The notes beneath the pieces were generated by a model. The model worked only from the letters and a program-made list of their open reading frames with translations. It was not told the DNA's origin and searched no databases. From a virus: DNA of 64,000 nt. The stretch lies in the IMG/VR virus record IMGVR_UViG_3300035669_000001, positions 1-64,000 of that record; one strand, given 5' to 3'. Every line of letters begins with the position of its first letter. Position 1 is the first letter of the stretch. The position numbers and the translations under genes are program-made. Of the stretch, positions 7,400 through 17,060 are shown in pieces.

Positions 7400-8419
7400 A
7401 TGGGAAAGCATCTGGTCAAGGACGAGACCGGGGTATGGCGCGACGCCCTGCCCTACATCCGCACGGCTGCTGGCTGGGCCCGGGTCAAGATCGGGTACCG
7501 CAAGACCAGCCCCACCGTCTGGACGCAGTTCTTCGTCCTCGACCTGACCATCCCGGCGGTCCCGGTGGTGACCTCCATCACCAGGGACGGCGCGCGGCTG
7601 AAGATCACCATCACGGCCCCGGCGAGCACCGACGTCAAGAGCCTCCGGGTCAAGGTGGGCAAGCGGATCGCCACCAACCTGGAGGTGGACTCCGACTACA
7701 TCACCACCGCCGACGCCAACGACCCGGCCTGGAGCGAGTGGCAGGTCACCCCCAACCAGGTGCGGACGAAGTACTACCCGGTGGCCGGCACGCTGACCAA
7801 CGGCGCCACCTACTACGTGACCGCCTGGGCGCAGGACGCCTCCCGGAACTTCAGCCCGCCAGCGGTGGCGAGCTTCAAGTACACCGAGCCGGTGGTCCCG
7901 GTGCCGGTCAAGAAGACCGCCTACGTCACCACCGTGGACACCACCACCTTCCGGCGGGTGCAGAACACCTACTACCGCGCCGACAAGCTGATGCGCCTCG
8001 GCAGCGTGAACGAGCTGGTCGGCCTGGCCTACTACTCGAACAAGATCGCCGCCACCTTGAAGAACGCCAAGCGGCTCACCCTGGTCAAGATCGGCCTGCA
8101 GCGCACCAACACCGACTACGTCGGCGCCGGGCAGTTCCGGCTGCTCGCTCACACCCAGACCGGCTACTCGGCGGTGGACATCGACACCGGCGGCCGGGTG
8201 GTGTTCTCCGATCCGGTCTGGCACACCCTCAACCGGGGGCAGTCGGCCTCTGTCGTGATCCCCGAGGCGTGGTACCCGGCGATCCTCGCGGGCAAGGTCA
8301 AGGGCTTCGGGCTGTACTCCCAGGTCTCCACCGGGATCGACACCATCGACCCCTACGCGGTGACGTTCCACGGTTTCGGCACAACCTCGGGCCGGGTCTA
8401 TCTCGAGTACGAGGAGTAG
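7400..8419 (+). CDS. Minor tail protein with fibronectin type III-like domain
   Basis: 339 residues from an ATG four bases after the previous stop. Residues about 50-145 resemble a fibronectin type III fold: VPVVTSITRDGARLKITI, later GATYYVTAWAQDASRNFS, then FKYTEP. The remaining 190 residues are a beta-rich domain (TTFRRVQNTYYRADKLMRLG onwards). FN3 modules in phage tails act as spacers or weak sugar binders. No enzyme motif is visible, so adhesion is the best guess for the C-terminal domain. Confidence 0.7.
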   Translation: MGKHLVKDETGVWRDALPYIRTAAGWARVKIGYRKTSPTVWTQFFVLDLTIPAVPVVTSITRDGARLKITITAPASTDVKSLRVKVGKRIATNLEVDSDYITTADANDPAWSEWQVTPNQVRTKYYPVAGTLTNGATYYVTAWAQDASRNFSPPAVASFKYTEPVVPVPVKKTAYVTTVDTTTFRRVQNTYYRADKLMRLGSVNELVGLAYYSNKIAATLKNAKRLTLVKIGLQRTNTDYVGAGQFRLLAHTQTGYSAVDIDTGGRVVFSDPVWHTLNRGQSASVVIPEAWYPAILAGKVKGFGLYSQVSTGIDTIDPYAVTFHGFGTTSGRVYLEYEE

Positions 8420-8426
8420 TTCCGTG

Positions 8427-8729
8427 ATGACGGTCAGCGGACACATCCTCGGCGTCCGGAAGCTGTTCTTCCGTCCCTCGGTGACTGAGTTCCGCGACGA
8501 CCTGGGCAGGGTGTTCTTCACCAACAGCATCGTCGTCGAGCCGGACTCCAAGAGCTGGTTCTCGGTCGACCTGTTCGACGGCGAGGAGGTTCGCGACCCG
8601 CGCGGGTTGCCCTGGCGGTGGATCTGCACCGAGCACGTCAGCCGGGTCCAGGAGTTCAAGTTCGCCTTCGCCCCACGTCCGGGAGGATGGGACTACGCGC
8701 TGCTGCGTCCGATCGGAGGCGGGTTGTGA
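8427..8729 (+). CDS. Small tail-cluster protein
   Basis: 100 residues from ATG 8427 (a GTG at 8424 is directly in front and could serve). Beta-rich, with TNSIVVEPDSKSWFSVDLFD and LPWRWICTEHVSRVQEF. The next gene begins with a similar domain type (VSGTYYLADFRPATN), so this may be a stand-alone relative of fibre N-terminal domains that attach to the tail. Function otherwise unknown. Confidence 0.6.
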   Translation: MTVSGHILGVRKLFFRPSVTEFRDDLGRVFFTNSIVVEPDSKSWFSVDLFDGEEVRDPRGLPWRWICTEHVSRVQEFKFAFAPRPGGWDYALLRPIGGGL

Positions 8730-10624
8730 GAACGGTCAACGTCTCGGGCACCTACTACCTGGCCGACTTCCGCCCGGCCACCAACATCCGGATGCGGTTC
8801 ACCCCCACCGGCGTGCTGAAGTCGGTCGCCGAGAACCTCGTCGTGCTGGACATCCCGCGGGAGGCGCTGGCCAACAACCACGGTGAGTTCTCCATCGACC
8901 TGGTCCCGATGCAGGACGAGGTCACCCCGAAGCAGTTCCTCTACAAGGTGGAGCGCATCCAAGAGGGCCAGGTGGTCGCCTCCTGGCACATCCGGCTGGA
9001 CAAGGACACCCCCGACAACGTCAGCCTCACCAGCATCTGGCCCACGGCCAAGCCGTCCTTCATCGAGGTCTACCCGACCCTGGACGACGTCCGCTCGATC
9101 GCGGCCGACATGGACAACCAGGTCTACACCCGGGTGGACACCCTGCGGGGCGAGGTCAGCACCTACCGGGCGATGCTGGGCTCCAAGCTGGACACCGACG
9201 TGCTGGGGTCGCAGGTCCCCACCCTGCAGGACGGTCTCATCCGCCCGGAGTTCCTCCCCTCGGTGCGGATCGGCTCCGCCTTCGCGGCCGCCTCCCACGC
9301 CGAGATGCTCGGCCATGCGGGCACCCAGCAGTTCGACATCTGCATCCGCTACGACATCACCCAGCGCTACATCCTGATCGGTGAGGACCCGGCGGTCTTC
9401 ACCAACTGGGTGCTGCTGGACGACAACCTCGCCGTCTCCTCCATCAACGGCCACGTCGGCCGGGTGCTGCTGAACTACACCGACGTCGGCGCGGCACCGG
9501 CCAACCACGACCACGAGTCCCTGGCGGGGATGGACTACGTCGCCACCTACATGACCGGTGAGGTGCTGACCGGCCAGAAGCGGCTGATCGTCGGCGACAC
9601 CGGTGACGTGGTGCAGGCCAGCAACCGCGAGGTGGTGTTCAAGGACGCAGCCGGCGACGAGATGTACGCCATCCGGCCCTACCAGGTCACCCCGTGGACG
9701 GCCATCCCGGTCCAGGTCTTCACCGCCGCCGGTGTGCTGATCCCCTCAGCAGTCGCCACCGCCTCGGTGCGCAAGATCAACACCGACACCGCCGAGATCC
9801 GCATCACCTGCTCCAACGTCCTCGGCCCGGTGTACTTCACCACCACCGACGCCGGGGTCAACTTCGCGATGACCGACGCCGTCATCGGCTCCTGGGTGCT
9901 GACCACCCAGGCCGACGTCATCCTCGACGCAGGCGTGGTGGGGCAGCAGAGCAAGCGGGTCACCCCGATCGGCCTCGTCGTTCCGCAGACCTCGAGCAAG
10001 GTCTCGGTCAAGGGCACCATCCCCGGTGTCTTCCTGACCACCCAGCAGGTGTTCAAGCCGGTCGACCCGGACGAGCAGTACTCCCTGGAGGTGGGAGAGC
10101 TCAACCAGGGCGACCTGAGCGCCGACATCACCGGCTCGGGCCTCCACCAGATGCTGCACCTGACCATCCCGTCCGGTGAGCCCGGTCCGCGTGGCCTGGC
10201 GGGGCCACAGGGCCCCCAGGGGCCGGTTGGTCCCATAGGTCCGCCCAACGGTCCGCCAGGGCCTCCTGGGCCTGCTGGGCGCAGCGCGTACCAGGTCTGG
10301 CTGGACCTGGGGAACTCAGGCACGGAGTTCGACTTCATCGTCTCGCTGCGCGGACCCTCGGGGACCGGAGGCACGGGAGGAGGCGGTGGTCAGTTCCTGC
10401 TGGACAGCAACGGGATGCCCTACTTCCAGAGCCTCGACCCCACCATTGGCGCTCTGGTGCTGGACGCCTTCGGCAACCCGACCTTCGACACGGCGGTGTC
10501 CGCCTCGGGGACGATCCAGGTGGACGCGCAGGGCTTCCCGTACTTCGACACCGCGACCACCCCGGGAGTGCCCACCGGGACCATCAGCGTGGACTCCAAC
10601 GGATTCCCGCTGCTTGCCACTTAG
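8726..10624 (+). CDS. Large tail fibre with collagen-like tract
   Basis: 632 residues from a GTG that overlaps the previous stop by four bases; a longer open frame to the left is only a shadow. Modules in order: N-terminal attachment domain (1-100), a helical linker, VSSINGHVGRVLLNYTDVGA with NHDHESLAG typical of phage fibre shafts, a beta domain, a short collagen tract (GPRGLAGPQGPQGPVGPIGP), the module GRSAYQVWLDLGNSGTEFDF, a glycine-rich hinge and a C-terminal triple repeat built on FDSNGxPxF-like units. The SAYxxWxxxG module recurs in the fibres at 15198 and 33043. It is a trimeric adsorption fibre by composition. Confidence 0.85.
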   Translation: MRTVNVSGTYYLADFRPATNIRMRFTPTGVLKSVAENLVVLDIPREALANNHGEFSIDLVPMQDEVTPKQFLYKVERIQEGQVVASWHIRLDKDTPDNVSLTSIWPTAKPSFIEVYPTLDDVRSIAADMDNQVYTRVDTLRGEVSTYRAMLGSKLDTDVLGSQVPTLQDGLIRPEFLPSVRIGSAFAAASHAEMLGHAGTQQFDICIRYDITQRYILIGEDPAVFTNWVLLDDNLAVSSINGHVGRVLLNYTDVGAAPANHDHESLAGMDYVATYMTGEVLTGQKRLIVGDTGDVVQASNREVVFKDAAGDEMYAIRPYQVTPWTAIPVQVFTAAGVLIPSAVATASVRKINTDTAEIRITCSNVLGPVYFTTTDAGVNFAMTDAVIGSWVLTTQADVILDAGVVGQQSKRVTPIGLVVPQTSSKVSVKGTIPGVFLTTQQVFKPVDPDEQYSLEVGELNQGDLSADITGSGLHQMLHLTIPSGEPGPRGLAGPQGPQGPVGPIGPPNGPPGPPGPAGRSAYQVWLDLGNSGTEFDFIVSLRGPSGTGGTGGGGGQFLLDSNGMPYFQSLDPTIGALVLDAFGNPTFDTAVSASGTIQVDAQGFPYFDTATTPGVPTGTISVDSNGFPLLAT

Positions 10625-10668
10625 GGAAGAATGGTGCCCTGAGGGCCCCAAAGAGATGAGGAGCATCC

Positions 10669-11385
10669 ATGGCTGTCACACGTCTCGCCAAGGCCGACGT
10701 AGACGGCGACATCGTCGACTACCAGGGACGCAAGCTCGCCACCAGGGACCGGATCACCCACACCGGGACCCAGCTGGCAGCCACCATCTCCGACCTGCCC
10801 GAGGCGGTGCAGGACCTCGTCGCGGCTGTCTTCGGCGGGACGCACACCGGGATCACCTTCACCTACGACGACGCGACCGGCCGGATCACCGCGGTAGCCG
10901 CCGGTGGTGGCGGTGGGGCGGGGCTCGACGCCGAGGCCTTGATGGACTTCCTGGCCGGGGTCACCACCGCCGGCAAGGGCCTGGTCCAGGGCACCAACAT
11001 CACCCTGGTCTACGACGACGTCAACGATAAGATCACCATCTCGACCACGGCCACCCCGAACTCCACCGACGCCCAGCTGCGCGACCGCGCCCTGCACACG
11101 AACACCCAGCTCGCGGCGACCATCTCGGACTTCCAGGCCAAGGTCAACCAGTACGCCAACCCCTACGTCGACACCTCGATCGCCGGCTTCTACACCTCCC
11201 ACCCGTACCCGCAGCGACAGTGGGACTCGGGCACGTCCTCGTGGAGCGCGCGACCCGCCGTCCCGGCCAACGTGAGGGTCTGGTCGGACTCCACCCTGGA
11301 CGTCGCGGCTGTCCCGCCCCCGGGCGGTCTCCGCTACGACAAGTGGATCCCGCACCCGGACTCCCCGTACTGGCCGGTGCAGTAG
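10669..11385 (+). CDS. Tail fibre protein with internal repeat
   Basis: 238 residues; the ATG follows a short 44-base gap holding a GAGGAG ribosome site. Two copies of a fibre motif, HTGTQLAATISDLPEAVQ and HTNTQLAATISDFQAKV, sit about 110 residues apart, joined by glycine-rich and beta-rich stretches (NITLVYDDVNDKITIS). The HTGTQLAATISD motif is a common shaft element in actinophage and streptococcal phage fibres. The C-terminal 60 residues are Pro/Trp-rich and may contact the next protein. Confidence 0.75.
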   Translation: MAVTRLAKADVDGDIVDYQGRKLATRDRITHTGTQLAATISDLPEAVQDLVAAVFGGTHTGITFTYDDATGRITAVAAGGGGGAGLDAEALMDFLAGVTTAGKGLVQGTNITLVYDDVNDKITISTTATPNSTDAQLRDRALHTNTQLAATISDFQAKVNQYANPYVDTSIAGFYTSHPYPQRQWDSGTSSWSARPAVPANVRVWSDSTLDVAAVPPPGGLRYDKWIPHPDSPYWPVQ

Positions 11386-12687
11386 ATGCCGCGGCACCAG
11401 GTACTGACCTATGACGGTGTCGGCTACTGGCGGGGACCCAGCGGCGTCGCCATCCCCGGCAGCGTCAGCACCGGCACGCTCTACCGCCCCACCAGGATCA
11501 CCCCGTCCGGAGGGACGGTCACCGTGGCCCAGCTGCAGGCAGCGGGCATCCAGGGGCTCACGGGTGTCACCAACTCCCAGCTGGTGATGTGGCCCGGTGC
11601 CAACCCGGACGCGGCGTTCTTCGATGACATCGTCAAGACGATGGCCGACACCGAGATCCTCATCCTGCCCGAGGCGACCCGTCCGGACGGCACCCCCTGG
11701 AAGTACCAGATCGACTCCGCGCCTGGCTTCCGCCGGGCCGCGAACATCAACTACTACTACTCGATGTCGCGCTACAAGAAGGGCGTGATCGGCCTCGGTC
11801 CCAACGTGCTGCTGGACACCAGCGTGTCCTCCTTCACGGCCCCGGCCCAGCCCAAGCCGGTGGCCAACGGCGGGACAGGCTTCTTCGACCCGGTGGACGG
11901 GGTGGAGAAGGTCGGCTGCCAGCACAAGATCCTGGAGACGACTGTCACCAAGTCCATCTTCGCCAACCTCTGCATGGTGGGCCGGTCCTTCGGCGGCATC
12001 GCCTACTCCGCAGTCGCCATGAGCAAGGGCGGCGGGATCATGCAGAACGTCTACATGAAGGGCGCCTCCCGGGGCTTCCAGAACTCTCCCAACGGCGAGT
12101 CCGGCGGCGTCTCCATCCGCTCGGGCAGCTCGGAGACCGGCGACCGTTCCGGGACGCTCATCAACTGTGAGATCGACTCCCGCGACGCCACCGGGGCTCG
12201 GGTCGGCACCTCCCCGTTCATGTTCAACAACAACGTCGGGGTCACCGCCATCGACGTCTACGCCCACCACGCGCGCGCCGGCATGCCCACCTGCTGGAGC
12301 GTGGACGGCCCGATCAACTACACCCGGGTGCGCAGCGAGTACAACGGCTCCTCCGGCAGCGGCCAGAACGGCCACTCGATGAACTTCGAGCTCTGCACCG
12401 GGGTGGCCGAGGTCAACGACTGCGACCTGATCTGCAACTACCTCGCCAACACCAACCCCAACGAGGCGAGCAACACCGGCATGCACATCGGCGGCGGCTC
12501 CGACGTCGCGCGCCTGCTGTTGAACGTCCGCAACACCCGGATCGACAAGGGCCCTCGCGCGCTCAACCCGAACGGCACCGCAGTGCTCGCCTGCCAGCTG
12601 TTCGGCTACGTCCCCCAGCAGGGCATCGACATGCACTACTACGACGCAGACGGCACCGAGCTGCCCTCGTTCATCTACGGAGGCTGA
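11386..12687 (+). CDS. Right-handed beta-helix tail spike
   Basis: 433 residues, ATG directly after the previous stop. From residue about 150 the sequence has repeating short strands with Asn/Gly turns and stacked aliphatics (IMQNVYMKGASRGFQNS, TLINCEIDSRDATG, VAEVNDCDLICNYL, LLNVRNTRIDKGP), as in pectate-lyase-like parallel beta-helices of phage tail spikes. The last strand pairs end in an aromatic cap. Such spikes bind or cleave surface polysaccharide. I see no unambiguous catalytic pair, so depolymerase activity is possible but not shown. Confidence 0.7.
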   Translation: MPRHQVLTYDGVGYWRGPSGVAIPGSVSTGTLYRPTRITPSGGTVTVAQLQAAGIQGLTGVTNSQLVMWPGANPDAAFFDDIVKTMADTEILILPEATRPDGTPWKYQIDSAPGFRRAANINYYYSMSRYKKGVIGLGPNVLLDTSVSSFTAPAQPKPVANGGTGFFDPVDGVEKVGCQHKILETTVTKSIFANLCMVGRSFGGIAYSAVAMSKGGGIMQNVYMKGASRGFQNSPNGESGGVSIRSGSSETGDRSGTLINCEIDSRDATGARVGTSPFMFNNNVGVTAIDVYAHHARAGMPTCWSVDGPINYTRVRSEYNGSSGSGQNGHSMNFELCTGVAEVNDCDLICNYLANTNPNEASNTGMHIGGGSDVARLLLNVRNTRIDKGPRALNPNGTAVLACQLFGYVPQQGIDMHYYDADGTELPSFIYGG

Positions 12688-12688
12688 G

Positions 12689-13687
12689 ATGGCACTGTCG
12701 ACCAACACCGCCGAGATCACCGGCGGCACCAACGGCATGGCGGTGGTCTCCAACTCCCAGCCCGGGACCGGCACGTCGTTCACGGTGACGCTGGCCCAGG
12801 GCGGCACCATCACCCTGGACAACACGGTCAAGCACCGCGGGAGCTTCTCCTACAAATGCACCGCTGCCGTGGCGGGCCAGGTGGCCCGCGCTGACCAGGC
12901 GTTCCCGGCCGACCCCAACTTCGCCGCCGAGCCGTACTTCTACTTCGGCAACGGCTACCCCGACATCGAGAACCGGCTGATGGAGGTGCGCTCGGACCTC
13001 GCCTCGGTCTCCTACATCAACATCATGCCCTCGGGGCTGATCCGGCTCTACACGGCAGCCTCGGCCGTCCTGCTGGTCTGGACCTCCACCTCCCCGGTCC
13101 CGCTGAACCAGTGGTGGCGGGCCGCGATGACCCTCACCAAGGGCGGTGCGGCAGGCACCGGGACGCTGAAGTTCCGGGTCCACCAAGGTGCCAACGCCGA
13201 CTCGGCCACCCCGAGCGAGGAGTACCTGCGCACCGGCAACGCCGACCTCGGGGTCAACGACTTCACCATCTACCGGCGCGGCAAGGTGGGCTCGGGCAAC
13301 GGCTGGACGCTCAACTTCGACGACGACCAGTGGAACCCGGGCTCGGCCGCCTTCATCGGGCCGGTCTCATCCGCACCTCCAGTGCTCAACGTCTCGACCA
13401 AGAACATCCGCGAGTACGACACCTCGCAGTCCTCGCTCTCCGGTGCGGTGCTGTCGCTGACCCAGTCCTCAGGACCCACGGTGACCATCACCGGGCCGGT
13501 CAACGGCAAGTTCACCGTCGAGGTTCCCTCGCCCATGAACACCGCAGCCGTGCTCGACCTGGTGGCCACGCCGACTGTCGGCAGCCCGGTGCACTACCCG
13601 ATCACCATCTCCCCCTCGGGCGGGTCTGTCACGGTGCTCGAGCGGATCGGTCTCACCAACGACGGCGCGGGGAACTGGGTGCTCTGA
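12689..13687 (+). CDS. Lectin-like (concanavalin/LamG fold) minor tail protein
   Basis: 332 residues. Residues about 40-200 read like a jelly-roll laminin-G/concanavalin domain: [20 protein letters not shown] near the start, YFYFGNGYP, and [14 protein letters not shown] before the last strands. A second beta domain (210-332) has an immunoglobulin-like look ([20 protein letters not shown]). Such folds in tails bind glycans. It overlaps the next gene by one base. Confidence 0.65.
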   Translation: MALSTNTAEITGGTNGMAVVSNSQPGTGTSFTVTLAQGGTITLDNTVKHRGSFSYKCTAAVAGQVARADQAFPADPNFAAEPYFYFGNGYPDIENRLMEVRSDLASVSYINIMPSGLIRLYTAASAVLLVWTSTSPVPLNQWWRAAMTLTKGGAAGTGTLKFRVHQGANADSATPSEEYLRTGNADLGVNDFTIYRRGKVGSGNGWTLNFDDDQWNPGSAAFIGPVSSAPPVLNVSTKNIREYDTSQSSLSGAVLSLTQSSGPTVTITGPVNGKFTVEVPSPMNTAAVLDLVATPTVGSPVHYPITISPSGGSVTVLERIGLTNDGAGNWVL

Positions 13688-15198
13688 TGGACCTTCCGGC
13701 GTACCTTCGCTCGGGGACTGACACCTTCGTCTACGACGCGATACTCAACCACGAGTCGCGCATCCAGGTGGTGGAGACCACCGGTGGCGCGGGTACGGGT
13801 GGCACTAGGTGGTACCTCGGTGCCGGGGCTCCGGGGACTATCGCCGGCCAGGCAGTTGGGGACTTCTACCTCAACAGCACCAACGGTGACTACTACCAGC
13901 GTGACATCTCCTCCTGGACGCTGAAGGGCAGCCTCAGAGGTCCTCAGGGGGCCACAGGAGCCGCAGGAGCGACCGGGAGCACCGGACCCACTGGTGGTAC
14001 TGGCCCTGCTGGTCCAACGGGCTCTACGGGCCCACAGGGCGTCAAGGGCGACCCCGGGAACACCGGTGCCACCGGCCCCCAGGGACCACAGGGTGTGATC
14101 GGTCCTGCCGGTCCTCAGGGTGCCGAGGGTCCTGCGGGTCCGACAGGTCCCGCCGGCGGCGGCGGTACCGTCATCGACGCCTACAACGACATCTCGTCCC
14201 TTCCTGGCTACCCCACCACCTTCCCGCCAGCCATCGGGGCCACCTCCACAACTGCTGTAGCTGGCAACGACACACGGCTCACCGACCAGAGGGTGCCGAC
14301 CGACAACTCGGTCACCAACGCCAAGGTGCCAGTCGGTGCCGCCATCGCGGCCTCCAAGATCGCCGGTCTCGCCACGGTGGCCACCACTGGTGTCTACAGC
14401 GACCTCACCAGCAAGCCAGCGCTGGCAACGGTGGCTACCAGCGGGGCCTACAACGACCTCTCCGGTAAGCCAGCGCTCGCTGCTGTCGCTACGTCAGGCT
14501 CCTACACCGACCTGACCAATAAGCCGGCCGCTGTCCCCGAGTCCTTGCGGGGCAAGTCCCGGGCCTTCTCGGACCTGCTGGGCTCCAACAGCGGCAACTA
14601 CGCCCCGTTCATCTCCGCTGCCATCGCCACCGGGACCCTGGCTGTCGCTGCTGCTCCTGCTGCCAACCACATGGGTGTCATCCGGATCACCAGCTCGACC
14701 ACCACCAACTCCGGTGCCCGGATCCAGACCGACGTCAGTGCCATCCTGCTGGACGCAGGCGACTACGCCGAGTTCGTCTTCTCTATCGTCGCCACGGCCC
14801 TCACCACGATCCGGTGCGGGTTCCTCGACACCACCAGCGTCACCGACACCACTGACGGTGCCTACCTGGAGATCGTGGGTACGACAGCGTCCTTCAAGAC
14901 CGCGAACAACAACACCAGGTCGACCGCGGGCGCCACTGCCACTGTGGCGGCAGCCACCTGGTACCGGGCCGAGATCGAGATGGTCACTGCTACCGACGTG
15001 AGGTGCCGTCTCTACAACTCCGACACCGGGGCAGTGGTGCTGGCTGAGCAGACGCTGACCACCAACATCCCGGTTGCGGCCGGGCGTGCCACCGGGATGG
15101 GGATCGTCGTCACCAACTCCGGTACCACGGCTATCGACCTGGTGGACGTCGACCTTCTGAACTACGAGCGCAAGGCCGGTCTGGAGCGGGTGCGCTGA
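13687..15198 (+). CDS. Collagen-like tail fibre
   Basis: 503 residues from the ATG overlapping the previous TGA; the longer open frame to the left is not used. Modules: N-terminal domain, [20 protein letters not shown] (a common fibre connector), a 75-residue Gly-x-y tract, then three tandem copies of a 19-residue unit ([46 protein letters not shown]), a beta-sandwich and a short tail. The YxDLxxKP repeat is common in phage fibre shafts. A trimeric receptor-binding fibre. Confidence 0.85.
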   Translation: MDLPAYLRSGTDTFVYDAILNHESRIQVVETTGGAGTGGTRWYLGAGAPGTIAGQAVGDFYLNSTNGDYYQRDISSWTLKGSLRGPQGATGAAGATGSTGPTGGTGPAGPTGSTGPQGVKGDPGNTGATGPQGPQGVIGPAGPQGAEGPAGPTGPAGGGGTVIDAYNDISSLPGYPTTFPPAIGATSTTAVAGNDTRLTDQRVPTDNSVTNAKVPVGAAIAASKIAGLATVATTGVYSDLTSKPALATVATSGAYNDLSGKPALAAVATSGSYTDLTNKPAAVPESLRGKSRAFSDLLGSNSGNYAPFISAAIATGTLAVAAAPAANHMGVIRITSSTTTNSGARIQTDVSAILLDAGDYAEFVFSIVATALTTIRCGFLDTTSVTDTTDGAYLEIVGTTASFKTANNNTRSTAGATATVAAATWYRAEIEMVTATDVRCRLYNSDTGAVVLAEQTLTTNIPVAAGRATGMGIVVTNSGTTAIDLVDVDLLNYERKAGLERVR

Positions 15199-16760
15199 TG
15201 GCCGGTTGGACAGCTGTCCCGGTCAAGGGGACCTTCGAGAACGCCGAGGGCATGCGCTCCGGCAAGTGGTCGGCAATTCTCGTCCAGAACGTCCTCAACA
15301 GTGACGCGGACGTGGTCCTCACCGCCGGCGAATGGGCCTCCGGGAAGCTCAACGTCACCCCAGGCTCTCCCAGCCTGGAGTTCGACGCACCGGCCCTGGA
15401 CGACCCGGCCAACTTTCCCAACGGCTTCGAGCTGGTCCTCCAGGTCTCCTTCGATAACGGGGGTCTGAGGTACAGGCTGCACCCGAGTGTTGACCTGCTC
15501 CCGGACGGTATCGACCTCTCCACGGTGGTGGTTCCCCAGGATCTTCCTGAGCTCTCTCCGCTGCTGGTGATGGGTGTCCCGAACGGATTGGCCACCCTGG
15601 GCGCTGATGGGCTCATCCCGGCCGACCAGCTGCCAGAAAGCGTTGGCGGCGTTGGCTACTCTGCGTACGACTTGGCTGTCCGGAACGGTTTTGAGGGCAC
15701 GTTGGCGGACTGGTTGATCTCCCTGGTGGGTGACCAGGGGCCACAAGGACCACAGGGGCCTCAGGGGGCTGTTGGTCCTAAGGGAGACGCTGGGAACACC
15801 GGTTCAGTAGGACCACAAGGTGCTCAAGGGACTACCGGAGGTACTGGTCCACAGGGACCGCAGGGCCTCAAGGGAGACGTCGGGGACACCGGTCCAGCAG
15901 GGCCACAGGGCCTTCAAGGGATTACCGGAGGTTCAGGGCTACAAGGCCCCAAGGGTGACAAGGGAGACGTCGGGGACACCGGTCCAGCAGGGCCACAGGG
16001 CTCTCAGGGTACGACCGGAGGCACTGGGCCTCAAGGACCGCAAGGCATCAAAGGTGACAAAGGTGATGTCGGTAATACCGGGTCGCAGGGGATACAAGGA
16101 CTCAAAGGTGACAAGGGTGATACCGGTACAACAGGAGCTACTGGGCCTCAAGGTCCGGTAGGCCCTGAAGGCCCCTCGGGTGCTTCTGGGTCTTCGCCTC
16201 GGCCATTCTCAGCCCAGTCAGACCAGTGGCAGAATCCTGTCAACCTGCAGACTCAGACAACTGGGACCCCAAACCAAGGCACGGTGTACCTGATGCCGTC
16301 CGATATAGGCCCGGTTGCGGCGGTTGTAAAAGGTCTAGGCTCTAACGTGTCCGTGGCGGCGGTGCTTGCCGCCGCCACCATTGTTGTTACGTATGGCATC
16401 TACAAGGACAACGGATCAGGTGGGGCGCCAGACTTTACACAACTGCTGGGCTCAGTCACCGTCGATCCGACCTCCACGGGCATCAAGCTAGGGTTGTTTG
16501 GCTCCCCACTCACTTTGCAGCCGGGACGCTATTGGGTGGCGTCACTGTATGTAGTTACTGGCAGCCCTACTACTGCACCATCCTTTACCTCTATTAGCAT
16601 TGCCAACACCAGCCTAGCGTTACCAGCAGCAACCGCTGTAGGGACAGTCAATAAAGCGTGGTTTATCTCATCACAAACGTCGCTACCGACGACTAACCCA
16701 CAAACGCTGGGCGTCTACGTCAACACTGCTGCACCCATCGTCGCGCTGAGATACAACTAG
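15198..16760 (+). CDS. Collagen-like tail fibre with atypical C-terminal domain
   Basis: 520 residues. An N-terminal domain (1-150) including NGLATLGADGLIPADQLPE, the SAYDLAVRNGFEGTLADWL module, then about 155 residues of Gly-x-y repeats with GDKGD charge pairs, and a C-terminal domain of about 185 residues. Codons of that last domain are clearly less GC-rich than those of the flanking genes (many NNT/NNA codons from about 16200 to 16755). The tract also contains a long exact DNA repeat. The C-terminal domain is the likely receptor binder and looks acquired separately. Confidence 0.85.
   Translation: MAGWTAVPVKGTFENAEGMRSGKWSAILVQNVLNSDADVVLTAGEWASGKLNVTPGSPSLEFDAPALDDPANFPNGFELVLQVSFDNGGLRYRLHPSVDLLPDGIDLSTVVVPQDLPELSPLLVMGVPNGLATLGADGLIPADQLPESVGGVGYSAYDLAVRNGFEGTLADWLISLVGDQGPQGPQGPQGAVGPKGDAGNTGSVGPQGAQGTTGGTGPQGPQGLKGDVGDTGPAGPQGLQGITGGSGLQGPKGDKGDVGDTGPAGPQGSQGTTGGTGPQGPQGIKGDKGDVGNTGSQGIQGLKGDKGDTGTTGATGPQGPVGPEGPSGASGSSPRPFSAQSDQWQNPVNLQTQTTGTPNQGTVYLMPSDIGPVAAVVKGLGSNVSVAAVLAAATIVVTYGIYKDNGSGGAPDFTQLLGSVTVDPTSTGIKLGLFGSPLTLQPGRYWVASLYVVTGSPTTAPSFTSISIANTSLALPAATAVGTVNKAWFISSQTSLPTTNPQTLGVYVNTAAPIVALRYN
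15869..16001 (+). repeat. 43-bp exact direct repeat inside the collagen tract
   Basis: Bases 15869-15911 and 15959-16001 are identical over 43 positions, offset by 90 bp, exactly 30 codons, so gain or loss of one unit keeps the reading frame. The repeat encodes Lys-Gly-Asp-Val-Gly-Asp-Thr-Gly and the following Gly-x-y units. This is a natural site for length change of the fibre rod by recombination or slippage. Confidence 0.9.
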
Positions 16761-16768
16761 GAGAACTG

Positions 16769-17032
16769 ATGGGCACCAGGCAGACGACGATTACCGAGTT
16801 CCGGGACGGTGTTATGGTCCGAACTGTTCCAGTCACCTACGAGACCACCCCGGAGCAGGACAACGACGAGGCGATACGGGGACAGGCGGCGCAGGCTCTA
16901 GCGACCAACCGGACATTCATCGGTCTCGCATCTCCGACCAACGCGCAGGTAGTCGCGCAGGTCAAAGCGTTGTCACGACAGAACAACGCACTGATTCGGT
17001 TGGCACTCGGGCTTCTCGACGGTACCGACTAA
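16769..17032 (+). CDS. Small protein closing the fibre cluster
   Basis: 87 residues; ATG after AGGAGAACTG. Begins TTITEFRDGVMVRTVPVTYE, then a helical C-terminal half (AQALATNRTFIGLASPTN, VKALSRQNNALIRLALGLL) that could form a helical bundle. Small proteins of this type next to fibre genes are often fibre-attachment or assembly factors. No specific family recognised. Confidence 0.65.
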   Translation: MGTRQTTITEFRDGVMVRTVPVTYETTPEQDNDEAIRGQAAQALATNRTFIGLASPTNAQVVAQVKALSRQNNALIRLALGLLDGTD

Positions 17033-17060
17033 CACCGTGGTCTGAGGACATACTTGACCT

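Noticed and set aside
11386-12687. Assigning a specific polysaccharide depolymerase activity to the beta-helix spike
   Set aside because: The fold is suggested by strand periodicity, but no catalytic residues can be identified with confidence.
10621-12831. Long antisense open frame across the fibre genes
   Set aside because: Same GC-driven shadow effect. It spans several real plus-strand genes with intact start/stop coupling and contains no recognisable domain.
15729-16191. Regular short repeats that could look like a CRISPR array
   Set aside because: The period is nine bases and its multiples, the translation is Gly-x-y collagen, and there are no unique spacers or leader.
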